Assembly: GCA_963576475.1 (NCBI GenBank)
Contig: OY754982.1
Coordinates: 3,396,701-3,460,700 of the forward strand
Direction: 5' to 3'
DNA from: Molanna angustata
Taxonomy: Eukaryota > Arthropoda > Insecta > Trichoptera > Molannidae
DNA length: 64,000 nucleotides
Shown: positions 32,051 to 43,899 of the stretch, in pieces
How the letters are laid out: every line of letters begins with the position of its first letter
Position numbering within the stretch: the first letter of the stretch is position 1
Notes under the pieces: model-generated
What the model saw: the letters and a program-made list of their open reading frames with translations, nothing else
The model's database searches: none
What the model was told of the DNA's origin: nothing
Program-made: the position numbers and the translations under genes

Positions 32051-32152
32051 TCGTTATTGGAATACAAACTTCGACGCGGGTTATGAAGCTAGCGGGGGCG
32101 CGGGGAATTTCGAGAAACAGCAAATGCTTCATTTTTTAATGCGAAATTGCTT

Positions 32153-32886
32153 ATGTAGATGATCCCTACTGTATCCAAATTAGAACAAAAATTAAAAAAA
32201 TCAAGGACCAAAAAAAAGAAACATGTTTGGCATGGATACCAAGTCACTGCGGAATAAAAGGGAATGAGAAGGCAGATGAACTAGCCAAAAGGTCAACCCA
32301 ATGTACTACAAGGACTCACCCCTTCATTATTTTAAACGATATTCTTCCTAATATTAAGATGCGCCTAATGGAGAATTGGCAGGCTCATTGGGACTTTGTC
32401 TCTCAAACGAAGGGCAGGCTGTATAGAGAGACTCAGCAAAGACTAGCCAGAAAGCCGTGGTTCAGTGAAATGATGTTCGACAAACATACGACCAGTGTAC
32501 TGTGTCGAATGCGCCTCGGACATTGTTCTACTGGTGAGCATTTGGCAAGGATTGGAGTTATTGAGTCGAATCTATGCGAGTGCGGAACAAACGACGAAAC
32601 GCTGGATCATATATTTTTTGAATGTCCATTAAGAAACGCGTACCCAAATTTTTATACAGATTTAATTAGAATAAAAACGCAAATGCCAGTGAATATGAGG
32701 TCGCTTTTGGCTTCCAATTCCAAAAAAACATACATCTTGATTGTTAGATTTATTAAAAATAACCTAATAAAGATCTAAAGTAAACAGTTTTCATAAACTT
32801 CACACACAAAACAGTTGACTAAATCATTTATAACTTTTTTGGCAAATAACACCCGATTGGGGTGAATAGCCAGATTTAAAAAAAAA
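32153..32886 (+). pseudogene. RNase-H-bearing LINE 3' end, with 15-bp target duplication
   Basis: The plus strand reads KETCLAWIPSHCG, then IKGNEKADELAK, the C-terminal part of a LINE-type RNase H domain (the conserved histidine-containing WIPSHCGI motif and the NEKADELA motif). It continues with VLCRMRLGHCSTGEH and CECGTNDETLDHIFFEC, a zinc-knuckle-like C-x-C-x8-H-x4-C pattern. The frame is open from about 32146 to the stop at 32778, so the segment is well preserved. The 3' UTR ends in oligo-A at 32877-32886. AATGCGAAATTGCTT at 32138-32152 and 32887-32901 is a perfect 15-bp target duplication. It sits within the piggyBac-like relic and so is younger. Confidence 0.9.
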
Positions 32887-32999
32887 AATGCGAAATTGCT
32901 TTGACCCCATGCGAGTAATTAAGGGTTAAGCTCCAATCTCTCAATTTGAAAGGTTACTGAAACATTTGTATAAACTCGACTCCCAAAATGAATTTCTTC

Positions 33000-33340
33000 G
33001 TTGACCCTTGGATATTATAATATTGACCGTGTTTCGTATATTAATTTGTAGTATTCGCCCACACTCTGCCCTCTATGATGATGGTATGTACCATTTCCAG
33101 ACCTGTCTGTTTATACCGCTCACCGCACCGCACCGCACCACATGTCGTATCGCCGAAGCGGTTTTCGCGAAACGTGGAATATTGTATGTAATGAGCACAG
33201 ATTACTAATTTAGGAGATTTTTTCCCGCCATTTTCTGCGGGAATGTCATGCTTAAATGTCACGTACTTATTCGAAGATTTTATGTGAAGTTATTTCGGTT
33301 TTATCATACAAACGGGCAGGTTGTGGCCAACGATATATTT
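33000..33340. other. No gene recognised
   Basis: A short CCGCA tandem (CACCGCACCGCACCGCACC) lies near 33122. No coding or shared repeat is identified. Confidence 0.4.
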
Positions 33341-33344
33341 TTTT

Positions 33345-33503
33345 TTGAATAATGAATATGTCCTTGTTTGTAACAAGTACATATACATCCTCATACATTC
33401 CCTAAACTAAGCATAAATGCTTGTGCTATAGGTGAACGAAATCGGTCGTGGCAGGATTCGAACTCGCAACCATTGGACTACTAACCGCTCTGCCACATCC
33501 CAT
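33345..33503 (-). mobile_element. tRNA-derived SINE1, minus strand
   Basis: The reverse complement gives ATGTGGCAGAGCGGTTAG (box A), GCGAGTTCGAATCC (box B) and the SINE1 tail (CACCTATAGCACAAGCATTT, TTTAGGGAATGTATGAGG, AAGGACATATTCATT). The anticodon arm has a deletion. Confidence 0.75.
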
Positions 33504-33659
33504 CTTCATATTCTCCTCACTATATTCAAACTTTGTTTAGTATCTGGTAGTTTTCATACACAGATATAGTAAATGAATACACGCGTTTCACTTAACACAT
33601 TTTATTACAATTAACAGAAATTAAATATATATACAGAGTGAAGTACAAATAATTAGTTA

Positions 33660-34350
33660 TATATAAATGAACCACAACGTTAGAGCACTATCGTTGATCA
33701 ATGCAATAAAGCCCTTCACAAAACCCCGACATACCTTTATATTTAAACCCGAAGATTTCCGAATCATCTATTCGTATGATATCGTCCCCCGCTATACACA
33801 TTGCCTGATACCAGGCGCAATATCAATATATTACACTTTGTATAGAAATTTTCCAGCATAGTAATGAAATGAGTTTTTTAAATTATTTTTGAATTAAATA
33901 TTTTATTATGAAAACATGATACTTGCCATTTTTTTACTTTCAATTATATAGGAGGTTATTAATTAGACGTGAATTATTACTCCTCACTACCCCTAGGGGA
34001 TATAGTGAGAGTTATGATTTCGCTATTTTAAGGCTATTTTTTTATTGCAGATTATCAACTAGTATCATGCTGAGATTGTATTCTGAAAGTTTCATCACAA
34101 TGTATCTGTGTGTGGGTGTGCTATGTGCTGCGTGCTATGTACGGCGTGTTTATTTTACTTTATCGATTATAGACTAAAGCACTAATTCGATTCTATTCAA
34201 ATTTGCGAATTTATATATCTTATTCTCTCTTAGACCCCATTAGATTTTAAAGGATATCTAAATAGTGCTTCTCAATTTTTTTAACTGTCAAATATTTCAC
34301 AGTGAATCCAAGCTCAGGAAACTCGAAATCATGACAAAATTTCATTTTTA
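33660..34350 (+). repeat. Unclassified repeat family P, copy 1 (rearranged)
   Basis: 33975-34350 matches the left half of the copies at 35513 and 60913: ACTCCTCACTA, TTATTGCAGATTATCAACTA, TTTACTTTATCGATTATAGA, CTTCTCAATTTTTTTAACTG. The right half lies in the opposite orientation at 33660-33935 (TTTTATTATGAAAACATGA), so this copy is internally inverted. No coding is supported. The site that carries a giant TA tract in copy 2 is only TATATATC here. Confidence 0.7.
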
Positions 34351-34399
34351 AGTTGCTTTTTATATAAAAGATTATTGTTATTTCAATAATATTTTCGTC

Positions 34400-34855
34400 T
34401 AAAATAAACCTAATTGAAACTATCCATGTACATTCTTTATATATCTATTGTTTCATTAGCAGTAATTTCATCTTGATACTTTAAGATAATCAGAATCTCG
34501 TGGGCCTTTGTTTTGCGCCACAGTTCCACGCCAAGTACCACAGGATCGCGATAAAACAATTATTTTTGTGCAAATGACATTTTACATTGAACAATGTACG
34601 GAACAGAAATTTATATGCCGTTGGGAGACAAGGCATTGTTTCAGATTATGGTTGACATCGCGCAGTTAAATCTTTTAAATGTTTTCTCGATCGTTTTTCA
34701 GCTCTTGAAGAACATTATTGTAATTGCTGGGGAGTTTTATCGCGCAGACCAAACTTTACACAACATGGCCAAGAGGAATTTAAATATGAATGAGCGGTTA
34801 AAAATTCCAAACTTGCTCTATTATGAATACAAAAATGTTTTTATAGTAATTTGAA
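34400..34855. other. No gene recognised
   Basis: An 86-codon plus-strand frame at 34594-34854 shows no known motif. No shared repeat is seen. Confidence 0.4.
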
Positions 34856-35245
34856 TTTTATTGTGCTTTCACAACTAAGTTATAGTGGAGATTAATGACT
34901 TATTATAGTCTGAATGCATAATAGTTTGTCTATCTCAATATGATAATATACTATCGTTAGAAAAATTATAATCCTGGTAGTAAAAATTTTGAATGAATAA
35001 AAATGTATATAATTAGATAAATTTCTTACGTATGGAAAATTTTAGCAATTTGATTTCATGTTATAGTGTAAAGAGCTTGAACTTAAACTGACTTTCCAAA
35101 GATAACATAAAATTTCTTCATATAATATCACGTGTCAAAATTTTCAAAATGCTCTCACGCTCTTTAAAACAACTTTTTTGTGCTTTCACTACTATGTTAT
35201 AGTGGAGATTAATGACATATTATAGCCTGAATGCACAAATAGTTT
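34856..35245 (+). repeat. Dispersed direct repeat pair, about 75 bp
   Basis: TGTGCTTTCACAACTAAG and TTATAGTGGAGATTAATGAC at 34863-34920 recur at 35180-35240 (TGTGCTTTCACTACTATG). The spacing is about 315 bp. Confidence 0.65.
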
Positions 35246-35512
35246 TCGAAAAAAGATCTTGAAATTATCTGGAATAGAGAACGACGATTTGTGCGCACCC
35301 ATGATTTTTCTAGATGTTTGGCAATTAATAGGTATATGATAAATATTTGTTGTTCCTTTCTACCCATACCTACACCTATTATTTGTTTAACGAATAGTAT
35401 AATATCTTTCTTAATAGGAAGGGAGTACTTCAAAGATGATCACACATATGAGTTTCGTCGATTTTTGATGATGGAACTCACGCGAAATCGAGTTGGTTGT
35501 AGCCAACGCTAA

Positions 35513-36603
<1,091 letters not shown>

Positions 36604-36842
36604 AAAAATATCAAACTCTTCAATTTGCAAAGTCGTCTGCATTTTAAAATAATTCTTAACCACTTCGTCAGAATTCGACGGTTACTTTTTCAGAAGAAAG
36701 ATTTTATATTTGGGGTGGTTCCATCTGAACTATAAGCCAAGAGGTTTGATGATGGGAATCATGAGAAATCATGAAACTCATCAATTTGCGATATACTTTC
36801 ATATAATTGTATAAACGATTTGTATGAAAGATAATATAACTA

Positions 36843-36930
36843 CATACATACCATCACACCATTTCTATCATGGGGTAGGCAGAGATAACCGAACACCACA
36901 TTTTTATAATTTGACATATATTAATTGTTA
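36843..36930 (-). repeat. RTE-like LINE 3' terminus, minus strand
   Basis: CATACATACCATCACACCAT, GGGGTAGGCAGAG and AACCGAACACCAC are the reverse complement of the 3' end seen at 38800-38865. Confidence 0.65.
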
Positions 36931-37046
36931 AGTTTTTTAAATAAATAATTAAATAAACATTTCTTGAGAAAAAAAGGAGTTTGCATACAAAAACACAGAC
37001 ATATGATAAGAAATATACAGAAAAAACAACCTTTCTGACTCAAAAG

Positions 37047-37112
37047 GACCATGCTCAGCTATGTTGCTGGAAGACAAGCCCCCCAGCAGCTGATTTTCAG
37101 CATGATCCTATT
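37047..37112. repeat. Imperfect long hairpin
   Basis: CCATGCT.AGCT...GCTGG on the left pairs with CCAGCAGCT...AGCATG on the right. The GC content is higher than around it. It may be the 3' hairpin of a decayed retroelement. Confidence 0.5.
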
Positions 37113-37119
37113 GCTTATG

Positions 37120-37400
37120 TATAATATTTTTTTATCTATACAAGGTCTTCTTTATTTATATGCAAAATAAATACAAAAAAAACAACAAAATGCTCCTAAA
37201 ATACACATATATAAATATTCACAATTACATAAATATACATACACGCACATATGTAATGTACCCACACACATAAATACACATAAATTCTAACACATAAACA
37301 CACACACACATAAATACATACATTTATGTGTATTTATGAAAGATCATTTGTTTTTAAAGAATCTAGATAAAAGTAAATGATACACATTTTATAGTGGAGA
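37120..37400. repeat. CACA/ATAAATAC-rich low-complexity stretch
   Basis: Simple CACACA and ACATAAATACA repeats, no gene. Confidence 0.6.
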
Positions 37401-37479
37401 CATTCTGACAAACACATTTTTTGAGAAATCGATGCCAATACATACGTGAAATAATGTCCAGAATGTTTGTATTCGCTTC

Positions 37480-38070
37480 ATCTTTGTACTTAAAAAATCG
37501 ACTACATTACATATTTTTTCACTTCTATACAATACGCTCTTTAACCTTTATTCACCGTAGTACCTTAAAACCAAATTCACCTATTTATCTAATCACGGCC
37601 TATCGCTTCGATCTGCTAAACGTACTACATTAATTATCCCAATTCACAACATTGAATTTTTAAGCTCATCCTTTGAAGTACATACGTTCAGCAAGACTCT
37701 GGAATAATTTGGGTCCTAAAACTTCGTCAAACTCACTTTCCATTTTCAAGAAAAGACTAAAGCAGGGATATTTCTCCGAAAATACCTGATTTTCCTTCCT
37801 TCTCTTTACTATGTAAGTAATGTTTACTAAAGAAGGAATATTTATCCCTATACACTTGATCTCGATTTCCTCTTCTAGTTCTTTCCCAAACCTTTTTTTT
37901 TTGCTATGATGTAGGTATATTTTACTTGTTCTTTTTAGCTTTCATTTTTTGTTGACGTAGGTACATATGGAAATCTGTCACTCTATAATCTGGTTGGTAG
38001 GAAGAAATTGCCTTATGGCAACAAGCCCGCCAGTGTGCGTAATATTTGTTTATATTATGTAAAAAAAGTA
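37480..38070 (+). pseudogene. Jockey-X LINE 3' end, diverged copy
   Basis: Degenerate coding resembling PIYLITAYRFDLLNV, IEFLSSSFEVH and FSKTLWNNLG is followed by TTCAAGAAAAGACTAAAGC. The tail has the stem-loop ATTGCC-TTAT-GGCAAC near 38010 and GCCCGCCAGTGTG. Part of the end (AAGGAATATTTATCC, then GATTTCCTCTTC) is duplicated at 37830. Several frameshifts are present. Confidence 0.7.
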
Positions 38071-38525
38071 AATTAATAACATAACTCTATTAGGGGAGGA
38101 GGAAATAACTTCTAAAAACATAAACAGTTTGATAATCGGTTGAACATTGCACACTGCACACTACATATTCGTTATCATAACGAAAATTATGAGAATTTAA
38201 GAAAACATTTTAGTTTTTCGTGTTTATTTATTTAAGCTTTCAAATTATATTTTCAACATATTTTACCAACTCGGACGTAGACAGACAATAATTTTGAAAA
38301 GTATTTAGAAATATGCGGGCAGTAAAAACGATTACATTAAAAGCTTTTTTCGAAATGAAACACTCTTGATAAATTGTTTGGATTTGGATAATTTGTTTGA
38401 ATGATTGTATTTCGATGTGCAATTTATTAATTTCTGCATCATTAATATTCGAACTTACCCAAAATAATACGTCTGGATAATATAATCTTAACTTCAAATG
38501 AACATTAATTATTATTTATTAATTA
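38070..38525. other. No gene recognised
   Basis: AT-rich; an 85-codon minus-strand frame has no motif I recognise. Confidence 0.4.
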
Positions 38526-38532
38526 TTCACAA

Positions 38533-38862
38533 ATGTTTAGCTCCGTCATTAATAGAATGAAAGTGAACACATTAAGACGGTTTGGCCACATGGGGAGAAT
38601 GAATGAGAAACGCCTGACGAAGAAAATATACATTGCGGACAGGAATGGAATGAGAGGTCGGGGCCGCCCAAGGAAGGGATGGCACGTCCGTGTAAACGGT
38701 ATTTTGAAAGTCGGAAATGTTAGAAGCGTGAACGACAGTCAAACATGTATTAGACGATGTATGAATGCCGACGAGGCGATGAATGTGTGCCAAGATAGAA
38801 ATAAGTGGCGTTCGGTTCTCTCTGCCTACCCCGTGAGGGATATGGCGTGATGGTATGTATGT
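38533..38862 (+). pseudogene. RTE-like LINE, intact C-terminal 105 codons
   Basis: The plus strand reads INRMKVNTLRRFGHMGRMNE, then KRLTKKIYIADRNGMRGRGR, PRKGWHVRVNGILK and CQDRNKWRSVLSAYPVRDMA, then a stop. This is the C-terminal GRGRPRK tail characteristic of one RTE-like clade. It is uninterrupted and serves as the best reference here for the fragments at 4855/6059, 8185, 13319 and 36843. The 3' end is GGCGTGATGGTATGTATG. Confidence 0.8.
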
Positions 38863-38864
38863 AC

Positions 38865-39115
38865 GTATTTGTTCCGTAAAGTGTCGTACTCCGGCCATAT
38901 TTTGAGAGGTAAATAATATACCATCCTTCAGCTTGTCATAAAGGGAAAGATCGAGGGTCAAAGAGGAAGAAAGTAGCTTTCCTGCAATGTACCGGTATGA
39001 GAACTGTGGAGAAGCTGTTTCACACTGCCCAGGACAGGGAGGCTGTCTCTACGGTGGTCGTCAGCTTCGAAGAAGAAGATGACATGGGAAGTCAGGATGT
39101 GGGTAGGAGGCAGAT
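38865..39115 (+). pseudogene. RTE/BovB-like LINE tail, different subfamily
   Basis: Across two frames the sequence reads PAIF, then LQLVIKGKIEGQRGRRK, then TVEKLFHTAQDREAV. This is a common C-terminal tail of insect RTE-like ORF2. It is short, frameshifted and directly abuts the previous LINE end. Confidence 0.6.
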
Positions 39116-39211
39116 AGATGTCTTGGCTAAGATAAATCAGAACAATGATTTAAATTAACCAGAAGATTGTAGTAACGAGATTGACTGGAATAACTTATGC
39201 GAGCTGGCAGA

Positions 39212-39870
39212 TTTTTTATTTTAATTTTTATCTTATTTCAATGTAAACAAAACAGTCATAACAGAGTACAATTAATTACATATACAAAACAATTCAAGGA
39301 CCAAAAACTGTTTACAGCTTATTACTAAATAGTGAAGTGCACTTTAATAATTATAAACAAACACTATCATATATATGTGTACATTCTTAAATCAAAATAA
39401 AAAAATAAGAAAAGTAAAAGAACACAAATTTGTCATTGCTTGGTGGGATTTTGAGGTAAATAGGAAAAGGAAGATATAATGGGAGAGGAAAAAATGCACA
39501 CAATTCGTACATCAGTCCACCCTCCCAGCGAGTGAAACCCTCAACACTCTCCTGAACTTGTTAAATGAGGTAAGATTCATATCGATGTTGTTAAAAAATG
39601 TGTTGAAGTTTCCACATGCCCTTTGGAGAAAGGAACATTGAGCACAGTTCGTGGTGCATCTGGGCATTCTAAAAGTGAGAGATGTCCTAGAACTTCGGAG
39701 AGGACAATTAAAAACTATCCCATACAAAAGATCAGGAGAGTCTACCATATTATTTAGTAATTTGTACAAAAAAGTTAAGTGGCCATATAAACCTAAACAC
39801 CTCAATTCCAAATCAAATCCCTCAAATATGTTAAACAGTGAGTTTCTTGAAAAAAGAGTATAAGTCTTTT
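39212..39870 (-). pseudogene. LINE C-terminal fragment, minus strand
   Basis: The minus strand at 39811-39512 reads GHLTFLYKLLNNMVDSPDLL, then VFNCPLRSSRTSLTFRMPR, ACGNFNTFFNNIDMNL and FRRVLR, then a stop. The order LL...SP.LL....F..P.R..R....F is typical of Jockey/CR1-like ORF2 C-termini. The 3' UTR continues to about 39212. Confidence 0.75.
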
Positions 39871-39899
39871 CAACATTTCTCTAGTGAATGTTCGTCACA

Positions 39900-40395
39900 C
39901 AATTTCAAATTTCAGTCTAAATTCCCATTAAAAAATCATTAAAAAAATCCTTTTTTACAACATTTTTTTTAATTACTCCATAACTATGTGTCGCAGTGAA
40001 ATAAATCTTTTATATGCTTAAAGAGTGCATAAAATCAAAGTGAATGACCGATTTTTTTTTCATTTCAACTAAGGTTTGTTCTTAAAATGCAAAAAAATCA
40101 AGAAATTTGGGGTTTCCGATAATTTAAATCACGTATAAACCTTTTTTAACGCACGCAATAGTTACTCTTACTAACGCGTAACTTTATGGTGCATTGAGCG
40201 GTTTTAATATATCATGTTTTCAGTCACTAAATTTAGCGTTATATGTCCTCTTAAGTCAATAATTTTGCGACGATTTTCCAAGGACAAAAAGCCGTGATAT
40301 TTGATTGACTGTAGAATGGAAGTAAAAGAGTCTTTATCTCTTAAGTTATATGTTTGAGAAACTTATTTTGAACTTTCTCAATTTTATCAAAGTAT
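39900..40395. other. No gene recognised
   Basis: AT-rich with poly-T runs; no motif. Confidence 0.4.
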
Positions 40396-40404
40396 GTCAT
40401 ATTA

Positions 40405-40775
40405 TATTCTCTCTCTGACACATACCTAATATATGCACACATTCACACATATATATTCTCTCTCTGACACATAATATATGCACACATTCACACATATATA
40501 TTCTCTCTCTGACACATAATATATGCACACATTCACACATATATATTCTCTCTCTGACACATAATATATGCACACATTCACACATATATATTCTCTCTCT
40601 GACACATAATATATGCACACATTCACACATATATATTCTCTCTCTGACACATAATATATGCACACATTCACACATATATATTCTCTCTCTGACACATAAT
40701 ATATGCACACATTCACACATATATATTCTCTCTCTGACACATAATATATGCACACATTCACACATATATTACCGC
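40405..40775 (+). repeat. 45-bp minisatellite, about 8 units
   Basis: ATTCACACAT recurs at 40441, 40486, 40531, 40576, 40621, 40666, 40711 and 40756, an exact 45-bp period. Units contain TTCTCTCTCTGACAC and ATAATATATGCACAC and are essentially identical. The period is a multiple of three, so the minus strand has long frames with a 15-residue repeat. There is no evidence that they are translated. Confidence 0.97.
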
Positions 40776-40918
40776 ATACACACATGCAGACATGTTCATA
40801 AAAATATATTTTTTTCTAATATATAATGTTTTAAGTGTGTAAGCGCACCAGTTAAAATTTATTATTAGATATGTGGAAATTTTCAATTGGTTTTAGTTTT
40901 TTTTTTACATAATGTAAA
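40776..40918 (+). repeat. Dispersed repeat flank shared with 14785-15000
   Basis: TTTTAAGTGTGTAAGCGCAC, AAAATTTATTATTAG and TGTGGAAATTTTC align with the region after the CA tract at 14890. Confidence 0.6.
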
Positions 40919-40924
40919 ATTAAA

Positions 40925-41265
40925 CAACCTTATACATCTGTAAAAGAAATAAGACACAAAAGTGAAAGGTAATAATTGTGGTTTCACTGGATTCACGAAT
41001 CCAGAAATATAGTACCACTATATCCAGAAGTTCTTTTATTTTACCCCTAGGGAGATCTAGGTCCTTAAAGTAGGAATATAAAGACTTTGAGGGCAGGCCT
41101 CTCGCACCCACCTCTACAGCATATATATTTGTGCTAAAGTCATTTTGAACTGTTTTATCTACCAGTTCCTTGTCATTGTTTAGCTTGTATTGGTGGTTTT
41201 TTGAAATATATGTGTTTAATGGAACAATCAGCTCCACATAAATAACTCTTTTCAATGATAGAGAG
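40925..41265 (-). pseudogene. LINE-type ORF C-terminal fragment
   Basis: The minus strand reads VIYVELIVPLNTYIS, then NIYAVEVGARGLPSKSLYSY and FKDLDLPRGKIKELLDIVV. The EVTVP...N and EVGARG(L/F)...SL...L..LGL elements are a familiar C-terminal tail of a LINE-like reverse transcriptase. About 110 codons are open. The family name is uncertain. Confidence 0.65.
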
Positions 41266-41631
41266 TATGGCCCGACATATCAGTTGGCCCTTAAATTTAT
41301 TAATTAATTAGATTTAGTAATCCAAGTTAAAAGTTTAGGGAAGATTAAATTTCATTCGCGTATTTCAGTGCAAAATGAAACGTCACTTACGTAATCTTCA
41401 ACTACAGATATATTTTACGTTTTCTATGGTTATTGTGTATTTATCCATCTGTCAAATTGCCAATAACCTTAAATAATACGTGACGCGAAGCTATGACAAA
41501 ATATTATTTTATTATTATAACAACACATTATTTTATTTGTTTCATTACACAGCATGTTAATTTTTCATTTTTTATACCGATCGATGGTTTTTTAATTAAA
41601 ATCAATCATTGTAGTGACAAAATGTCATTGA

Positions 41632-41657
41632 ATATGTACTACGTACGTAGTACATAT
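41632..41657. repeat. 26-bp perfect palindrome
   Basis: The half-site ATATGTACTACGT is followed at once by its exact reverse complement, with no spacer. Confidence 0.9.
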
Positions 41658-41699
41658 AATTCAATGCAAAATGTATGTATATTTTACAGATGGATATGG

Positions 41700-43570
41700 A
41701 ACTAAGTGATAATGGTAAAATAATGTATTATGTAGAAAATTTAAGAATACACATTATATATGTATATAGAAACAGGATGGATCAATTTAAAAAGTGGGAT
41801 GAAAAACATCGCAAAAATAAAGTTTAAAAATGCGTGCCTTACGTTTCATTATGGCTGACAGTTTATTTCGTTTGTTGTCAGGCAATACATTATAATTATG
41901 TAATAAAGAAAATAAATATTAAATACATGAACCACTTCTATATTAAGTATTTTATTTTTACAACAAAAATAAACCATTATTATAATTATTTGTAGTACAA
42001 AATGAAATAAAACATTAAAGCGTGCGGCGATTAGTACGCCACCTGGCGAAAAAAGACTAGAAACAATACTTAACTCAAGATTAAGGACACGCGATCCGCC
42101 AGAAACGTTGAGTTAAATATTTGTCGTTTAGTGACGAATTTAAGGGATGATAAGGTACTGAAATAAACAATATTTTTGAACTTGAGTTAAACTCCTAAGG
42201 GCCGACTGAAATACCGGCCCTATGTTGTCAAGTAAGCCTAAGAGATAAGACGCAGATCGCCCATGGAAGGGTATATCTCTTTATTATTATACTTTAAATT
42301 TCCCGAAAACAAATTAAATAATAAATAAAATAATTATACTGAGTGAGATGAAATTTTGTCCATTTCAATGCTTTTGCGTTGTAAAAAGTGAGTTTTTTTT
42401 TTAATTTTCCTTTCACATGGGTAAACAATGGGCGAAATTTGTATAGATACAGTAACAAGATTATTTTTTTTTTTGGTAACAAATCCTTACCTTGCTTGAC
42501 TTAAAAAGGCATAGCGCTGAATGTTCTCTTTGTTCAGGACTTAATATCTTTTCTAAACATGGAAAAAAATATCCTTGAGTAAACAAAATGTCTTTCATTA
42601 TATAATATGTAATAATATGAGGTAGGCAAGTTATAAACAGGACCCGTTCAAGACGTAAGGCAGTCTGCTACAACGCTGTGTGCAAATTATACTGTATTAA
42701 AAAATGTGCTGGGTCTTACTTATGTGCATAGATTTTTTGCTGACGCCAATCGTAGATGCTCAACAGCGTACTTAAATATATTAAACGTAAGGATAAATAA
42801 TGACTTCACAAGTTAGTGGTCCTTTTATGTTAAATATATTGCCTCCAGATGTAAGCAGTGTTCAAAATAAGTGCACTTTGACACAAAGTTTAATCTGATA
42901 ATATTAGTAATTATCTTTTATTTTTCTTTAATAGTATTTTGGAGATATTTATTTGTCACATATAATAAATTGTTTCTTTATAAAGATTTTCATGTTATAA
43001 ATTTATTATTTATTTATTTACAGAACAAATACATTCTTATAAAATGAACAGAAAAATACACAATATGTACAAAAGACAGACCAATTACTTTTGTCCACAA
43101 TTGATGTACATTAAATTATCGTAGAAGTATTAACCTACCTAGATTTCAACAAAAAATAAATATAAATATACCTAAAATTATAACATATTCATATATTTCA
43201 CACATTTACGGGAAAGGAAGGAAAGGAAAAAGGAAGGGAGAATGACTAAATTTGTTACTGCTGTGAAAAAAAAACACAATTGCTAGATCAAAATAACAAA
43301 AATCAAAATAAGTACACAAATTGAAAATTTTAACAACACACAATAATTTGAATGAACTCGAAATTGTTATAAAATTAATTTAAATAAAATTATCTACAAA
43401 TACTATTATACAAACTATTTAGGGATAATTATTTATTATGATACAAAAAACTCTCTCGAATGAATATTTTATGAATTCGTGTGATGATTGGTCTAGAATA
43501 AAAGAAGAGTACTCACTTAGATTTACATTAATAATATATGATTAACTTTTACGAGAAAAACTTGATTATA
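41700..43570. other. Long stretch without a recognised gene
   Basis: A hairpin GGGCCG-ACTGAAATA-CCGGCCC-like structure lies at 42199-42221. The 42020-42260 interval is GC-richer. The 43010-43480 interval is A-rich and may be a minus-strand LINE 3' UTR (ATTTATTATTTATTTATTTA at 43000). No coding motif is found. Confidence 0.4.
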
Positions 43571-43574
43571 TGGT

Positions 43575-43895
43575 AAGACCTATCACATTTCGGAAAATCG
43601 GCGCGCGCACAATCGGTGACGTCACGCCAGATATAAAATACGCGGCGGGCCGATCATCGGCATTCAAATTCGTTCCTGCCTACCAGCTATTCGCCTGACC
43701 GGAATTCGTTACGGCTCAGCCAGGTTTCTGTAGTCATTTAAATTTATCGAGTTTAAATAGTTATTGTTTATAAGCTTCGCAAAATATCAGTATTGTGTGT
43801 AATTTACTTTGTGAATAAATCCAGTAAGTCCATTTCTTTGAGTTCTTATTAATATGCTTATTTTTATACCCAATTCTATTGTCAGTTACAGTCGT
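43575..43895 (+). mobile_element. Putative LTR or promoter-like block
   Basis: This block is GC-rich in its first half, with TGACGTCA (CRE-like) at 43618-43625 and TATAAAA at 43632-43638. CATTCAAATTCG lies about 25-30 nt downstream where an initiator would be. An AATAAA sits at 43814-43819, and the block ends near CAGTTACA at 43893. The arrangement is that of an insect LTR (U3-R-U5). No partner LTR or primer-binding site is found, and a host promoter cannot be excluded. Confidence 0.4.
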
Positions 43896-43899
43896 GCAT

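Larger units (their letters stand above)
31598..32925 (-). mobile_element. piggyBac-like element relic with TTAA target duplications
   Basis: The ends are perfect inverted repeats: CCCTTAATTACTCGCA at 31598-31613 and its complement at 32910-32925. Both are bordered by TTAA (31594-31597, 32926-32929). TTAA plus CCC-starting ends is diagnostic of piggyBac-type transposons. Just inside are GGGGTCAC-AG-GTGACCCC (31641-31658) and, at the other end, TTTGACCCCATG. On the minus strand, 32040-31870 reads RYSKSINKIHKMCKVC and, after a 1-bp frameshift, NDHSQICCQQCNKSDSES, then a stop. This resembles the Cys-rich C-terminus of piggyBac transposases. The core of the transposase is missing. Without the LINE at 32153-32886 the element is about 580 bp. 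Confidence 0.75.

Noticed and set aside
40397..40785. Repetitive Cys/Val-rich frames of about 120 codons
   Set aside because: Artefact of the 45-bp minisatellite, which is a multiple of three.
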